Shown: piece by piece, positions 13,501 to 28,600 of the stretch | How the letters are laid out: every line of letters begins with the position of its first letter | Position numbering within the stretch: the stretch's first letter is position 1 | NCBI GenBank assembly: GCA_037389465.1 | Contig: JAZARR010000200.1 | Coordinates: 5,153,501 to 5,217,500, forward strand | Source: Baylisascaris procyonis | Taxonomy: Eukaryota > Nematoda > Chromadorea > Rhabditida > Ascarididae | Length of the DNA: 64,000 bases | Direction: 5' to 3' | Notes under the pieces: generated by a model | The model's input: the letters and a program-made list of their open reading frames with translations, nothing else | The model's database searches: none | What the model was told of the DNA's origin: nothing | Made by a program: the position numbers and the translations under genes

Positions 13501-16500
13501 GTAATAACATTTTGAGGGTCATTTTTATATCATTTCTATAATTATTGATCGATGCACTGTGTCAGATCGGATGGAATTATCAGCGTAAATATTGACAGTT
13601 GGAAGCTCAGCCTCTGAAGACCGACTGTGTGTTTTTTTTACTGGGTCTTTTGTATTCTGTTGAGTTTTTCTCTTAATTTATGACGTTTAGTTTCATTCCT
13701 AAAATTAGCCTTTTTTCCTTGTCTGTAAAATTCGTCTCATAGCTGTTTGCCTCTCGTTTCAAAATCTTTGAAGGATTTGATAGTAAAGCTGTTTGAAAAT
13801 TTCACGGATTAATAAGATTGCACCATCAGGAAGAAGGGCATTGAAGTAGTGGGATGTTTGCTTCCTGGGAAGTACTCGTGGATGCGATTTTTTCGATTCA
13901 TTCATTGCGCCTAAAAAATTGCTTTTGCCTTTCCCACTGGGCACTTCACTGACCATATAAATGTTTAAATGCCTCGAAATACTACGCACTTTGAGTTGGA
14001 TGTGGTGAGTTGTTTTCGTTGTTTAGGGGCCTCTGTGAATGGTATAGTAGGTGTATAGGGCAGGTATATCGTTGATGTCAGCGGCTGAGTGGTTAAAAGC
14101 TGCATCAAAATAGGGTTTATGCTATTCTTTTTTATTTCAGTTATCACCGTGTTAAGAAATTCGATGGTCTTCTGTTTTATTTTAGTTTATCTTTATCACT
14201 TCTTTGTTGAAACGAGCTTTTAATTAGCTTAAATTGGAACAAGCTTAATCAATTTAATTATCGTCATTCTTGCATACTCGGTAGACAATGTTTTAGGCTC
14301 AACAGGAAGAGAAAGGAATTAAAGATCGAGCGGTGACAAAAGGTGGATACACATCAGCTGCGGTACATGTGCTTAAAAGGTTACGAGAAGCGGTCGCTGC
14401 TCCTTCTCCATCCACAGGTTTTTTCCCTTTTTTATTGCTAAATATATAGAATATTCTTTTTTAGAGATCTAAAAAACAGGTTTGTCTGTTCTAACAATTC
14501 ATATTTACTTTTTAAATTTTGACTTGAATAAAGAAATTGTTTTCGGATCGGATGATTTACTTCCCACCGATCCGATTTCATTCCTTGAATGTTTGCATGC
14601 CTGTTATGTCAATGCTGAAAGGGGGGGGGGGAAGGGTGAGGGAGGAGTGGCAAGGAGGGAGTGCTGTTGCAAAATTTTTTCTTTGGTTTCTTAGACTCTG
14701 TGTGATATGAGTGATTCTTATTTCTCTTATTTGCTCGTCATCAATTCTAGTATTCGTTTCACTCGTATCGCATTCATATTCCGACATTCATTCGTATCAC
14801 TGCCGTATCACATCCACCCATTATTATTTTTTGGTTTAGTTTATATGTTCACATCTTTATGTTCAGTAATCCCTCAAAGCATTATGCGGTATTTTTCCTC
14901 ATTTGTGACAGCACTTCCAGAAATGTTACCATCTCCCTCCTTCTCCCAGAGATACCTGTGTATCATCTTTCTCGCAAGTTATCGGCTGCCAGCAAGTCTG
15001 CCAAGTAGAATGTATGCTCTACATGCCTGGGAGAACCCAACAACTTTCAGTGCTGTTGATTTGAAAGGGAGTTGTTGTATGGAGAATATACGTTTGATTA
15101 AAGTGGTTAATGTTGGTGGTTCTGAAGTAATTTAGTAATTGCGTTTTGAGGTGTCAAATCGGTATCACATGATGCAGTACTTGCTGGACGGCACCATGGT
15201 TCGATAACTTTGGGGAACCGAAAGCACATCGCTCCTGGATCGCGGGCTTTGTCGGAAAGGTTCGCTTCAAATGTTCAATTCTGATGTAAACTTTGTGCGC
15301 TGTGCATATCACTATCGTATTTTATAGTTTTGCGAAGCATTATGCTGTAATTGTGCGCAGAATGGTGGAAAAATTGACATTATGGTTGCAAATAAGTCAG
15401 TATCCATTATTCTGGATCGGAGTCGATCAACGGATGGCTATTCTCGTGTTTGCGAATGATCATGCTTGCTTCACATGTTCGTCGAATGATCTGACAACAA
15501 AGCAAATTGGTCATATGGGGAATTGATGTTGCGAATTTATTATCATACGAAATTAAGGCGAATCGAGGCCTTGTGGGGAGGCTATAAACCTGCTTTGGCA
15601 TCCTGGGTACGCGAGGTCCTTTTACCTTTTCCTTGCAGCATACCTGGTTTTTGGACGGCAAACGATGCAATGCCCGAAATTTTCGAAATCAAGGATACTC
15701 GACGATTTTTCCGTTAGCACTAAGAGTGGGAAATTTCGGTCGCATTCCTCTCAATTCTTAGTTGTTTGGTGCAGAGCCCCGATCCTCGACGGCGACAACT
15801 TTTTTCTTCCCACTTTCGTCGGCGTCCATGCCCTTGACAAATTGCTCGCAGCAGGATCTCTCTGAGCAACTTCTCTGTTCTAATATAATGCGAGATTTCC
15901 AATCCCAAAAGAGATCCCAGCGAGACGCTATTTCAAAACCTTTTTTTCGAGTTTTTATTTAAAGCGTCCACACCGACGGATCGCCTCTCGATGCTCTTTG
16001 CTGCTGAATGAGAATCTTTTGCCCTCACCAAATAAGTTATAGAAATCGCGGAAAGGCTCACTTCTTTCTTCAAAGTTTAACAATTTATAAGTTCCGACAA
16101 GTTGTGTGCATTTTTTCGCAATTCTGCGATCCAGTTATCGAAATATAATTAACAAGTTGTTGGAATTGCTATTTCCCAATCGTTACATTCCCCATTCAAT
16201 GCAGCGGAAGAAACATTTTTACAGGTATCCGAATGAAGGTAATTCGTTCGCTTTATTAAGCGGTTGATATCCTTAGAATTTCTTTGGGAAATGGCCTCAA
16301 ATGCAAAGTCAGGCTTAATCCTGAAATTTTAGCACCTTCTAATTACGCTTCTATGTGATTCATGACAAGTAGCATTAGCCGTTAATGTCGTTTTTTTGTG
16401 GCGTTTGCAAAATATTGCCACTATCTTTGAAATAGTTTATATAAAGTTGACTGGGAGGAATTCCATAATGGTGTCTCGCGAAGTGTATCAAACTATGGCA

Positions 16501-19500
16501 CATGGCTTAAGGCTACCTACTGCCTCACGAATGTTCGAGATGTATGAACTTGGCTTTCATTTAGAAGAAAATTTCTATAGTAATGTAGTATGTGGAGCAA
16601 GGAGGAGGGGGGAGAGGAAAGAAAAGGGGAATCAGATTCTGAAAAATAGCTGGATAGTTTCAATATGCTTGTTTAAGGCCGTGTGAGTTTCCTATGTATA
16701 CGTACTCAGTGTTCGATTCATCATTCATTGTGATTGCTTTATTTGTGTGATGCTTTCAATGCATCAGTTTAGCTAAAGGTCTGCGATGGTTTCGTTTATC
16801 AATGGATTTTGTGAATGCAAGGCTGGCTTACTGTTTTTAAAATGTACAAAGAAATTTTCAGAGAATTTTATGAGGTGTTGAATGCGAAATACGTACTCAC
16901 CATCGATCAACTCGTTAAGAATGGTTATCCAATATGGGAAGATGAAAGCAAGAAGTTAGTGAAATTGACTGCCAGCGAGCGTGATAGCAAGAAGAAATTA
17001 TTCGCCGATGAAAATGGTCAGTGTTTTGTGGTTATTGTTTAACATGCACCATACAACCTCCTTGAATAGATCCTTTATTGGGATGAAGAATTTTATAATC
17101 AAAGAAGCTTCTTTTAGGAGCACTATGCTACTTCATATTTTTTTTTTATATTTCACGTAATATTGTCTTCTAATTTTGAAGTTTCCGCCTGGAATTACGT
17201 AGTGGATGTTCCTAGGCTTAAGGCATATTCAAAACGATTTAATTGAGAGGCTTTGTTGGACTATCACATATGTGCTTTTAATTAAATTGAGCTTTTTTTG
17301 GAAGCTTAAACGTGCAATTATTTCTTTTAAATGATGCCATATTATAAGGGCATCATTTTTTTTAATTTCACAGATGGAGGAAGGAGTGAACGCTGTCCTT
17401 ATACTCCTACATCACTAGCGTATCAGAAACTTGCATCGCAGCAATACATCCGACACCTTTATCTTTGGATAATCGGAGTTGTTTCATTTTCAGTAACGTA
17501 GATTACTTGAAGTAGGTTGCCACTTCATTTTTGTTTCTGCAGCAATAGGATATGATCAAAGGATAACCTATCGACGTGGATTGTAGTAGTTGTTAATTGA
17601 TTTTGCAAATCAGCAATTTGCATTTCAGATTATAAACGAGTCTGCTGTCGATGCGGTGCCGAATTCTGCATCACTCCAAAGGGAGACTATGCACGAACCG
17701 AGTCTTGTATCCACCATTGGGGTCGTGCCTTCAAAACGAAAAGTAATTCCTTCATTGTTTAATGATATAGACATATTGTAAGGGGGTCATGACATCGCTT
17801 TCGGTATCATTGTTGTGGAGTTTCGGTGCTCACCATTAAGAAGATGCAACGTTGCTGGCGTAAATAAGCATTCCGGGCTCCTTGTTAGAAGGGAGCTGGG
17901 GCTATCCCTACTAATCACCGTTTTTACATTACACGTCGAAGCACCTAGAACTAACACTCGCAGCTGAACGTTTGAAACTGGCATCGTAAAATCCAAGATT
18001 ATAAAAAGGTTCACTCAGCTGTTCTTTGTGTATTTTGACCACTATCCAGACTATGATTCACTGACTAGTTATTCGTAATAATCAAACTTCGTATCGGCTA
18101 CGCTGTAGTTTTTATTGCTAAGTGGAATTCTAATTTTATCTCAAGTCATATCAGAAGGGAATCTAATTTCAGCCGCAGGGGCGTGGGAGTCGCGATATAA
18201 CTGCTGCTCATCGGACCTGACTGTTAAAGGGTGCTGCGTTGCCGACTATCACGTCACTGATACGGCGCCCAAATCCGAACTGCTCACGTTCCGTGAGGTT
18301 GGCTCTTTTTTGTTTTTAATATTAATGAAGTTTGAAGCAAAGTAGCTAACGAATTTGCTTTCCTTCCCTGCCTCTAACGTTCGTAATCAATATTCCTTTC
18401 CCCTAACCCTTTTAGTTGTTCGTAACTTCCCAAATATAGCAAGGGAAGTTAACATTCTTGTACAGCTTTTGACCAGCTCATTCACTGTTCGCCGAGTTTT
18501 TTTTTTTTTTGCTGAGACCTGAGCTGAGGTAATCTTCCAGGCTGTGCCACCTATATTTTTGCCACTTTTGTTTCCTTTGAATATTTTTCCTTGGTACCCA
18601 GTTGAATTCTTCAGACTAGGTGCTCTGTTTTTTCGTTTGATGCGCATCATATAAGTTCCTTAAAGGCTCATTGCGAAGTGGTTTTACATAGCATGCATCT
18701 ATCTGTCCCATCTGCTACTATCTAGCAATCGTACGCCGAAAACGAGAAACCACGACTGTCGAAATGCGACAGGTAAATGAATCTACACCTCAGATTGACC
18801 AACCCGTCCAGAGGATGCGGATCGAGCAACATAAAAATGGTGTGCAATCTGCAATGATGAATGATGATTAGGTGTGGAAAAGTTTGCTTGCAAATTAAAG
18901 CTGCCCCACTTATGTATGCAAAATGTGAAGTTTTAGTGTACAGAATGTTTTAGAAAAGAGAATATAGTTCACACATGTTCTGCACATTAAATTAAGTGCT
19001 TTTGATGTTTTATTGTTAATCATCGGCGCCAGGTTGATGTAGTATGAAAGTAAGAAAGTTTAAACAAAATAGCGTTGTAGGCTTTGCATAGACGGGAGAG
19101 AAATGCTAAATAGTGAGGTATTGATGTAGTTAAATGAATCAGAGAGTGATAGGAATCATGGCAGAGAATAGTAGGAGTCAATAATTGGAATAAAATTAGG
19201 TTTGTTTAGTAGAGAATTGGAATGATAAGTTGATTCAGCGGGGGAAAGCATTGCGCCAGTAATACTAAATATGGAAATTTTCGAGATTTTCATAGACGCT
19301 TAGGATTGACTCTGTGAATATCATTTTGCTTTTAATTCAATAAGAATAATCTGCTGTTATTGTAGTAAAAGCAATACGTTCTCGAGGAAGCTCCCTGCCT
19401 AACCAAGACAGTCTAATCGGAAAAAACTAACCACTGACTTGATTTAAATCGCTGGAATTTCACTTACTAAGCTTCGCTGCTGTCATTCGATTCCAGAAAT

Positions 19501-22104
19501 GTGTTATTTTGATAGCTGTTGGATTGAAATTGGCGTTCGTATTTGGCAAAATTTTTGGCGGCAGAATTTTTTTTAATGGTGTATTTTATTTAATTAGTTA
19601 TTTCATTTATTTACGAAGTTTATTTATTTTATTTTCAGCTTTTGTCTTTAGTTCTGTTTCCGTTATCGCAGCTGTTGCTTCTTACTCAATTATAAATCCC
19701 CTTCTGATTACACATGGCCGTTCTATTGGGAAAAAGACGTCATCTAGAAATTCTTGTAACGTTTACCATAAAACGAGGATTAGTCTTCATACCTGTCCTC
19801 AGTAATTCAATATCTATTATAGGTTCTTGTCCTTATCTTCCTCTCGAGGGGAACGAGTCGCTATAGAGTGGCCGGTTACTTTCAGCTATACCTCTTACAC
19901 TTTTTTTTCATTCTCGATTGTACACGTCTTTTGAACAAAATTGGAAAACCAGAAAGTGATAGGGCTTATGAACTCCGTTTTACGGTATGTCCTGATGAAT
20001 TTGTTCGATGAAACGGGATAAGTTTAATTTTACGCGCATGGACGGATTCAAAGGGTTCAGATGCCAAACGGTTCGAATATTCTCTCCCTTCCCTCCTTCC
20101 CTCACCTGCCCCTCCGCCCTGAACATTTGTGGGAAGAAATAAATATTGCTTCAGTGGAATCTCTCTGCAGTTTTAGGGCACGTCTCCCCCTTTTCCCCAA
20201 ATGGCTCCCCTTAATCCATGGAAAATTTTATTAGCCCTCCATCTCCTCTACCTCCATCCTCAGATTTATCCAATGTTAAAAAATATATTAAGGAGGGAGC
20301 TCGTGGTTTTTAATAATCGTAGTGCATATTTCCTTTTATTTAACAATAAAGATAGTTGCATTCGAGACCGCAGTAATTCCGAGTTGTGACTGTTGATTCT
20401 GAATAGGTTGTAATGGGGAGAGGGGAATGAGGGAAGTGATCTTTTATTATGACTGCTGCTGTTTAATGTGACTAAATTTAGACACCGTCGCCTTTGGGAC
20501 CGAACGATGCACGCAGTTTCAAGGTATACGCGTTAGATTGCGAGATGGTTTATACACCGTTTGGACTGTCGTTAGCACGTATTTCCATGGTGGACATGCA
20601 GGACGATTTGGTGCTTGATGTGCTGATCCGTCCCAAGCATCGAGTGGTTGACTGCAATACTCGATTTAGTGGGTTGACTGTGGAGCAGCTTGAAGCTGCT
20701 GAATGCAACTTTGAACAGGTATGCTTTTGATGCAGGTATTCGGGGCTGCGAGTTTATTTGCATACTGGCGCACAGGTGAGCTGAATGAGCTGACATCGCT
20801 GGCCCTTGAAGAAAAGGAAGGAGTAGGTATGATGTGTAGTGATAAAGTTAGGCTTATAAAGCTTTAAAAATTATTAATCTAATTTCCTTGTTACGAACTC
20901 AGAAATTCCGTACACTTTCCAGTGTTACTGAAAGTTGAGCCACTGATGCTTCGAATAAATGTTCTAATAGCTATTGTTCTTTGAAGAAAATGCTTAGAGA
21001 TGGTCTAATTTCTTTTATTTTATTGTTCCTCTTTAATAAAAAAAGTCGATTTTGGTGAAGGTCGCATTTTTGGTGAAAACCCTTTCCAGTCAGCGGAAGC
21101 TTCCTCCTCGTCATAGAAATCAGATATTGCAGGTTTTTTTTTGGAAGTTACTCGCATGTCTGCACCAACCGACTGTAAATTATTCAAAAGAGGTGCAATT
21201 ATTTGACCGACTTTTTCGTTGGAAGCACTTTATTGTAATGTTATTTTTATTTCCGAATTTCAGGTATTTTAATATGATTCAAAACTTGAAAGTTGAAAGA
21301 GCTTTCAACTTATTGATCTTCATGTATAAAGGCGGGTTAGTTAGGTTTTACTAAAAGTGATGAAAGCTCTAAAAAGTGAATTCATTTCAGGCACAAGAAC
21401 GATTGTTTGAATTGGTCAATTCGAATAGCATCCTCATTGGGCATAGCTTGGAGAGTGACCTGAAGGCAATGCGCCTTGTGCATCACAAAGTGGTTGATAC
21501 CTCGGTGGTATTCCCACACAGATTGGGACCTCCTTATAAACGGGCATTGAAGACAATCGCTTCCGAGGTTCTCCAACTGATCATCCAAGAAGATGGTTTG
21601 TCCCTTCTTTTTTTAAATTTTATCATCAGTTGCTCGTATGGATTTTTTTGGAGAGGGGAGGGGAGGTGGGGTATATTTGTGGAGCGTTGTTTTGAGCCTT
21701 GATTTCTGTTAATTTGACCGATATTGGTTTATCCTCTATTTGTTGCCCATACGAATATGGCTTGCATTCAAGGTTTTCTTTAATAATCATGATAGATATT
21801 GATTCACGAATATATTTTAAAGCGATATTGACGGGAATAGTGCAATATTTGGCCAAATGAAGTCTCATAAGAGTCTTTATTACTTTTATTTCAGCTACCA
21901 TTTTATGTCCCACTAAATTAACAAAACTTTCGAAGAACCTCGAAGGAACACCCGTAAATCATTGGCTATCTGTTAGGTGAGGAAGGTTATGTGATGATAC
22001 GAGTTTATTGTTAAGTGCTTTGCATTTCAGTGAGTGGTCATGACTCAAAGGAGGACTCAAGCGCATGTATGCGGTTAATGTTACACAAGGTGAAACATGG
22101 TTGA
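5454..22104 (+). CDS. REXO1: REXO1-like RNA 3'-5' exonuclease (DEDDh family), 5' end not found
   Basis: Predicted exons: 5454-5678, 6057-6232, 7852-8037, 8151-8453, 9389-9517, 10018-10130, 11128-11242, 13131-13277, 14297-14417, 15151-15259, 16862-17016, 17629-17742, 18179-18292, 18726-18772, 20482-20718, 21391-21595, 22031-22104. All joins keep phase and give about 856 residues ending at TGA 22102-22104. The N-terminal half is low-complexity, Lys/Glu-rich, with a coiled-coil-like stretch (IEELQRRIEEEKRAKERI). The middle has the family landmarks KGEKRIAH, a block ending FHDECVKFCASEEEAI, and SHDAVLAGR. Then come VKNGYP, a Cys/His cluster (CCRCGAEF, HHWGR, YNCC, GCC) and the exonuclease domain with LDCEM, LIGHSLESDLKAM, VDTSVVFPHRLGPPYK and a final HxxxxD in the last exon; all five catalytic positions are present. 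Human REXO1 is longer (about 1220 aa) and starts with a zinc-finger-like segment not found here. Family members bind elongin A and trim RNA 3' ends, probably in the nucleus. The exon at 18726 and the donor at 6233 are the weakest joins. Confidence 0.9.
6980..7320 (+). mobile_element. Decayed transposon-like fragment in REXO1 intron 2
   Basis: Forward frames, broken by several stops and at least one frame change, contain VGTVKRHLAKFGLY (like the helix-turn-helix of Tc1/mariner transposases) near 7064-7105, VIYFGTDE near 7122-7145, and LNADQGKNF followed by FLKEVAGLLGIADL near 7208-7297 (like a retroelement integrase core). The two hints point to different classes, so only a transposon relic of uncertain type is claimed. 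No terminal repeats were seen. Confidence 0.25.
7852..8453 (+). other. REXO1: REXO1 charged, coiled-coil-like exons
   Basis: Two adjacent exons (7852-8037 and 8151-8453) encode a strongly charged segment. The first carries heptad-like Glu/Arg/Leu spacing; the second starts with a Ser/Gly/Tyr/Pro patch (GYSGGYTPTPIALL) followed by Lys/Glu-rich repeats and an acidic end (SIEELFDDD). This resembles the disordered region of animal REXO1 proteins rather than a folded domain. Confidence 0.7.
8735..8791 (+). other. REXO1: Possible 57-nt optional exon of REXO1
   Basis: Between exons 8151-8453 and 9389-9517, both phase 0, lies a 57-nt stretch that starts after AAG and ends before GTGGAT, stays in phase and encodes an acidic peptide (VNDSEGGVYNDVSVKGSKE). 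The length is a multiple of three, so it could be included or skipped without a frame change. A stronger donor (gtgagg) 18 nt further on would break the frame. No family evidence supports it. Confidence 0.3.
10506..10573. repeat. (AT)n tract in REXO1 intron
   Basis: About 34 uninterrupted AT units within the intron between exons 10018-10130 and 11128-11242. Confidence 0.97.
11243..13130 (+). other. 1.9-kb REXO1 intron with an unexplained GC-richer island
   Basis: This intron holds overlapping open frames (11525-11707, 11720-11989, 12565-12920 plus; 12095-12397 minus), and its segment 12579-12760 is richer in G and C than the flanks. No frame matches a family I know and none fits the splice phase of the neighbours. 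It may be an old repeat or a nested exon of another gene. Confidence 0.4.
14621..14631 (+). repeat. Poly-G run
   Basis: Eleven consecutive G followed by a purine-rich G tract, in the REXO1 intron after exon 14297-14417. Confidence 0.95.
17629..18292 (+). other. REXO1: REXO1 Cys/His-rich zinc-binding-like module
   Basis: Exons 17629-17742 and 18179-18292 encode CCRCGAEF, C..HHWGR, then RYNCC and KGCC..DYH. The order and spacing match the conserved Cys/His block just before the exonuclease domain in REXO1 proteins. The second exon must end at 18292 (C before GTGAGG) to join 18726 in frame; the alternative GAG before GTTGGC would need an acceptor at 18692 and gives a less plausible linker. Confidence 0.85.
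20482..22104 (+). other. REXO1: REXO1 exonuclease domain, last three exons
   Basis: Exon 20482-20718 carries Asp and Glu of LDCEM plus VVDCNTRFSGLT. Exon 21391-21595 carries LIGHSLESDLKAM with the third acidic residue and the HRLGPPYKRAL block. Exon 22031-22104 carries the HxxxxD pair and ends VKHG then TGA. Every DEDDh position expected for an active 3'-5' exonuclease is visible. Confidence 0.93.
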
Positions 22105-25624
<3,520 letters not shown>

Positions 25625-25630
<6 letters not shown>

Positions 25631-25640
25631 TTTAGTTGCG
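25625..25640 (+). promoter_or_regulatory. AGK: Putative spliced-leader acceptor of AGK
   Basis: A T-rich stretch ending tttag stops at 25635, only five bases before the ATG at 25641. No upstream coding exon is needed. This is the layout of a trans-splice acceptor in nematodes, but an ordinary intron in the 5' UTR would look the same. Confidence 0.45.
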
Positions 25641-28600
25641 ATGATCGTTGAGAAGATAACAAAGGTTGGGAAAACACTTTGGGAGCATAAGAAGAAGACA
25701 GCTGCCGGATGTGTTGCGTTGTATTTCCTTGGCAGATATGTGGAACGCACGAGAAGGTATATTCTCTCATTGTTGGAATTAATGCTGAGAGATTACAATA
25801 ATCTGGAAAGTTGGACACAAATGGTTGGGGGGAGGGGGGAGGGGAAGGGGGGAGGGTTAGAAGAGGGGATGGAAGGATCGGAGTAGCTATGATAATACAA
25901 CGCCCTGACTATTTTCATCTGCGAAAGATGAAAGCTGGTATTTTTTATATTATAACAAATGGAAATTTCACTGTTGTTTAGGCAATTCAGAGGTTATTTG
26001 CAGAAACTAATTTGATATATTGAAAGAAACTCATAAAACGATCTATAGAAATTTTTTTATTCGTCTCATAAATAAAGCAATTTACTGAATGTTTCAATAT
26101 GCGAGCAATATTATTTCTTTCTTTGAAATTCTCTAATTGTATCACATATATCCATCCATTTATATTTGGGAAATGCTGATGCCTCATTGTAAAAATTACT
26201 TCACACAATAGAGTATTATGAAAAGAACCGAATATATTAACGACACATTTTCTGGCTAATATTCTCGTGGAACAAGTAGAAGAATGGAACTTCTAGACTA
26301 TAATTCCTATAGTATCTAAAAAATAGGAAGGGAAGATGCGAATTGGGAAGATAAAGGACCCGAATATGGACGGTGCACTTTAACGGTGATATGTTAAACA
26401 GGCAGCTACAGTATTGATGTTTTTGATCCAAATAAGAGCGAACTACGAGTTGATAATGTAACAAATTGTGATTTTAAAGTTGGTCACGTATCGGCACGTT
26501 ACCGTACAGTATCGGCGGTAATGACCCCTATGATACATCACTGTTAGCACGAATCAAGCGGCACGATTGTCCAATGTCTGTCCATCAGGTTCCTGTAGAG
26601 AAGGGCCACTGATCGAAATTTGTGTTTCGTAGCATCGATGGGTATACACTATGTCATCAGTAGATTTTGCATATTTGTCAATGGGTACACGTTAAAGTTA
26701 TCGATGGTTGGCATGAGTATATATGTGCGCATTGATGAAATGATTTAGCATCTAGTCCACATTGATAGAGAGTATTGTGTGGCATGGAATATTCTGTCGA
26801 ATTTGATGACCTATATCGTCTATTTATGAAATATTTTTGTATCTTTACCATACAGAAATCCATTCTTCGACTCTTTTTTTTCCAAAAATTATGCAAATTT
26901 TAAACGATATTTCTATAATTGCACCTATTTTTTTATCAGAAATTTCGCTGTGCTCAGTGTCTTTGTTTTGTTTCTTTTACATCCGGTGCGCAGGAAAATA
27001 CGCTTCCTACGTAGGACTATGAATGAGTTTTAAACGATACGATATATATGATTTCCGCCATTCGTTGCGTTTGAAGGAATGATTTTTATTTGAAGCAAAT
27101 GGGCCAATATTCTAGAAGATGTGATATTTATATGACAGAGATGCGCATGTTTAGCTGATTGTTGTGGATGAATTCGAGATTCCCAGGGATCTTTTTTTTT
27201 TTGAAAGTGTGTCTGCTATCTGTTGCATTTATCGTCCCTCCGATACGAGTCTTCCTGTAAGGTATCCATGTTTATTGTAACGGTCTGTGGAATGGAACGA
27301 CCAAGATGCTAGCTTATCGTTGAAGTGGCATCCGAATATGAAATTTTTCCGGTCTCATTGACAACTGCTGTCGAGGGAATATGCTTTTTATATTGTCTGC
27401 AAAAATTCACATTTAATTTCTTCTAAGTTTTTATATAGGCTTTGATGTTCTACAAGGTATATTGATTGTGGATTATTTCTTGCAGAGATGCACGAATACG
27501 GACAGCTTATTGTCGTGAAGCAGCTAAATACGGATTTGAACCAATTTCACCAGAGGATCGACCACGAAGGGTTGCCGTATTAGTGAATGTTTATGCTAAC
27601 GAGCGAAACGCTTTCGAGAATTTCAAGATGAACGCTTTACCATTGTTGAACTTGGCTGGTCTCGAAGTGAATGTTATTAAGGTTCGATTTCACTATTTGA
27701 CCAATCAAATCTAAATATAAATATGGGTATATATCGATGAAATTTGCGTATAAAATGTATCTTTAAAAAAAATTGAAAATACTTTATTGATTAAAATGTT
27801 TTAGCTATAGAGTTATTTAGAGCATTGATTATAGAACGTTCTTTTAGTGCATTTCTATATTTTAAAAGGCATAAATTGCTAATTATTGAAATATATAGTG
27901 CGATATTTGTAAGAAATTTGCATAGATTAGCAGGATATGGGATGTTTGAGGTTTCTTTTTCTTGTTAAATCAATCAGTCGTACTAATTTCACTGAATTGC
28001 CTCCGAGTAGACGATGAGTTAAATATTCCTTTGCGGCACACTTCAATGTAAAAAACGTTGAAAAGTTAGCAAATTGAAATGATAAACGAGTCGATGATCT
28101 TATCATGTAGTACATATTTGCAAATTCTGATCACTATAGCCTTTATACTTGACGATTGTTGTAATTACTTTTGAAGATTGTTGCTCAAAATTTTTAAATC
28201 TGCAATTTTTCTTTCTTTGAGCGAAATTTCAAAAATTTGAATCATTTTTGAGAAAAAAATTTTGAAAGCTTCAGCAAGAAAAAATTATCGAATACAGATG
28301 AAAACTTTAACTTCTTGAAGTTATGCTGTTTTATGCTTATTTGTTTTTCAATTCTTATGATAGATCATAAAAAACAGGCAGAAGATGAAGAGCAAATGGA
28401 AGCAATAGCTGAAGCTATAGACTCTACAGAAGCTGATGCGCTTTATATCGTTGGTGGTGATGGTACGATTAGTCGAGTATTGAGTGGAATATATCGCAAT
28501 CGAGAGAGTGCTGCACTTCCAATTGGTATATTTCCTGGTGGAAATGAAAATCGCTTTCTTACGGGAATTGCACCACAGGTTTTCTGTAAGTTTTTTGTGT

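Noticed and set aside
16396..16686. Candidate REXO1 exon with VSREVYQT
   Set aside because: Exon 15151-15259 (SHDAVLAGR) fits the family and both neighbouring phases; this frame does not.
17590..17781. Open frame overlapping REXO1 exon 17629-17742
   Set aside because: It is a different frame; the correct one gives the Cys/His block.
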